Shown piece after piece: positions 62,867 to 64,000 of a stretch of 64,000 nt of DNA. A program made the position numbers and the translations under genes. Position 1 is the first letter of the stretch; each line of letters begins with the position of its first letter. Origin of the DNA: Dimorphilus gyrociliatus (taxonomy: Eukaryota > Annelida > Polychaeta > Dinophilidae); the NCBI GenBank assembly GCA_904063045.1, contig CAJFCJ010000001.1, positions 3,355,501 through 3,419,500 of the forward strand. Reading direction: 5' to 3'. Below the pieces are notes generated by a model. The model ran no database searches and was not told where the DNA came from. It was given only the letters and a program-made list of their open reading frames with translations.

Positions 62867-64000
62867 ATGACATAATACTTTCAAATGTGTCTCCTGCTAA
62901 TTCTTACGAATATTTTCTTTTATTAAACGATATCTATAAAAGAGCATACGAACAAGTTTACTAAAAGTAGACTATAACCTTTCTCTTGTTCCCCTTTTTT
63001 TTAGTTTAATTATTCTTTTCTTTTGTCTCTCTCTCTCTCTTTCTCTGATAGTCTTTTCTCTCTTGCTTTCTTCTCTCTCTCTTTATACAGTATATATACA
63101 TTTAAAGCATTTAATCCTAAACGAGAGAAACCTAGTAACACATAATATTGTTTGCCATGCATCATTAGCGCTTAAGCTAACGCCGTCGTCGTTTATCAGA
63201 CGATAAAAACTATAAAGGGAATAGACGTCTAAATTTCGACGTCAAATGAAATTTGGAAATTTCAATCGACCAGACGACGTCTCCATATTTTAAGGTTGAC
63301 CCCCTCAGAGCTAGCGTCTAACGCTATAATGTATGTGGTGAGCAAATACCACAAGCATTATATGTAAATATGTGCCTTCCGTATTTTAATTATAATAATT
63401 AGGTTTATCGTTATGCAAACAACTGCTTCTTATTAAATTATTAACTACATTAAAGGTTAATGAAAGAAGAGTATTACATTATATACTCAAGATAATTCTT
63501 GTACGAGCGTCATCTTCCGGCTTTTCCTTGTGAAACATGAATAATAAATAGAATGAATGGAAAAGTACATATAGTAACGAGAAGCATCCGTAATACGATC
63601 ATTTTACTTTTCATAATCCTTTATAACAAATTTCTCTCTGTCTCTGTCTCTGTCTCTCTATCTCTATCTCTTTCTCCGTTTCGCTTTCCTCTTGTTTCTT
63701 TCTATCTGTCGAAGATTCTCTTCAAGTTAAAAACTACTAACAAGAAAGTAGGAAGTGAGATTTCTAAGTAAATACAAAGAGCTCAAATGATCAATTCTAT
63801 ATGTAGGGTTGGTTTGTTACATCTGCTATATGCATACATTGTATACTCTATATAATCATACAATATATTTAATCTAATACTATACATGAACTCATCCGAC
63901 TATCTTTTTCTCTCTCTGTATTTTTCCCTTCTTACTTGCTCTTCTTTCCCATTCAATACCATTTGGATAAGCTTCATTTTAAAGGGCATATACAGTATAT

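Larger units (their letters stand above)
58348..64000. other. Gene-free, simple-repeat-rich end of the window
   Basis: No recognisable gene over about 5.6 kb. The longer frames (59395-59886 and 60497-60898) are low-complexity Leu/Phe/Ser-rich and lack motifs. Many CT/GA, TA and ATTC tracts are present, listed separately. A GACGTC-containing cluster lies near 63.2 kb. I saw no transposon ends or RNA genes. Confidence 0.5.

Overview
The window is AT-rich animal nuclear DNA. Its genes have short GT-AG introns, many of 50-120 bases. Its protein set is metazoan: class A GPCRs, LDLa, SRCR and C-type lectin modules, a NACHT NLR, and a Ly6/uPAR-type domain. Mariner, Tc1-like and MULE transposon relics and many (CT)n/(GA)n microsatellites are present. 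A small-genome invertebrate with compact introns, perhaps spiralian, fits best, but the species cannot be named from this sequence alone.

Positions 1-25.5 kb hold a cluster of giant cysteine-rich surface-protein genes. The intact model is gene C (12081-18142, + strand, 11 exons, 1788 aa): signal peptide, about 1650 residues of furin/growth-factor-receptor-like CxxC repeats, a C-terminal Ly6/uPAR (LU) three-finger domain, and a GPI-type hydrophobic tail. Around it lie copy A (5' half, intact but cut by the window edge, minus), copy B (3' half, minus, a pseudogene split by a mariner element and by a MULE that itself holds a Tc1-like element), a small relic at 18.5-18.9 kb, and copy D (minus, full-length pseudogene with a 335-base frameshifting deletion and a nonsense change). 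Copies C and D lie tail to tail. A divergent intact member, gene E (1712 aa), lies at 32466-38114. All introns placed in this family are phase 1.

Between D and E there is a two-exon class A GPCR (26129-27313, minus) and a 5-kb gene-free stretch with microsatellites.

Positions 38.5-46.1 kb carry four tandem, intronless genes on the minus strand. They align with the catalytic core of canonical poly(A) polymerase. In all four the first and third metal-binding aspartates of the catalytic triad are replaced and only the middle one is kept. They look like an expanded pseudoenzyme family, and two members carry near-identical blocks that suggest gene conversion.

Positions 47.1-51.7 kb encode a NACHT-LRR (NLR-like) protein with helical regions at both ends. 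Positions 52-57.8 kb encode a large adhesion-type receptor: signal peptide, SRCR-like and C-type-lectin-like regions, about six LDLa modules, LRRs, and a relaxin-receptor/GRL101-type seven-helix domain. The last 6 kb has no recognisable gene and is dense in simple repeats.

The C-terminal tail of the Cys-rich proteins, the NLR and the multi-module receptor all suggest surface recognition or innate defence. That shared theme, and any link with the poly(A)-polymerase-like array, is inference.
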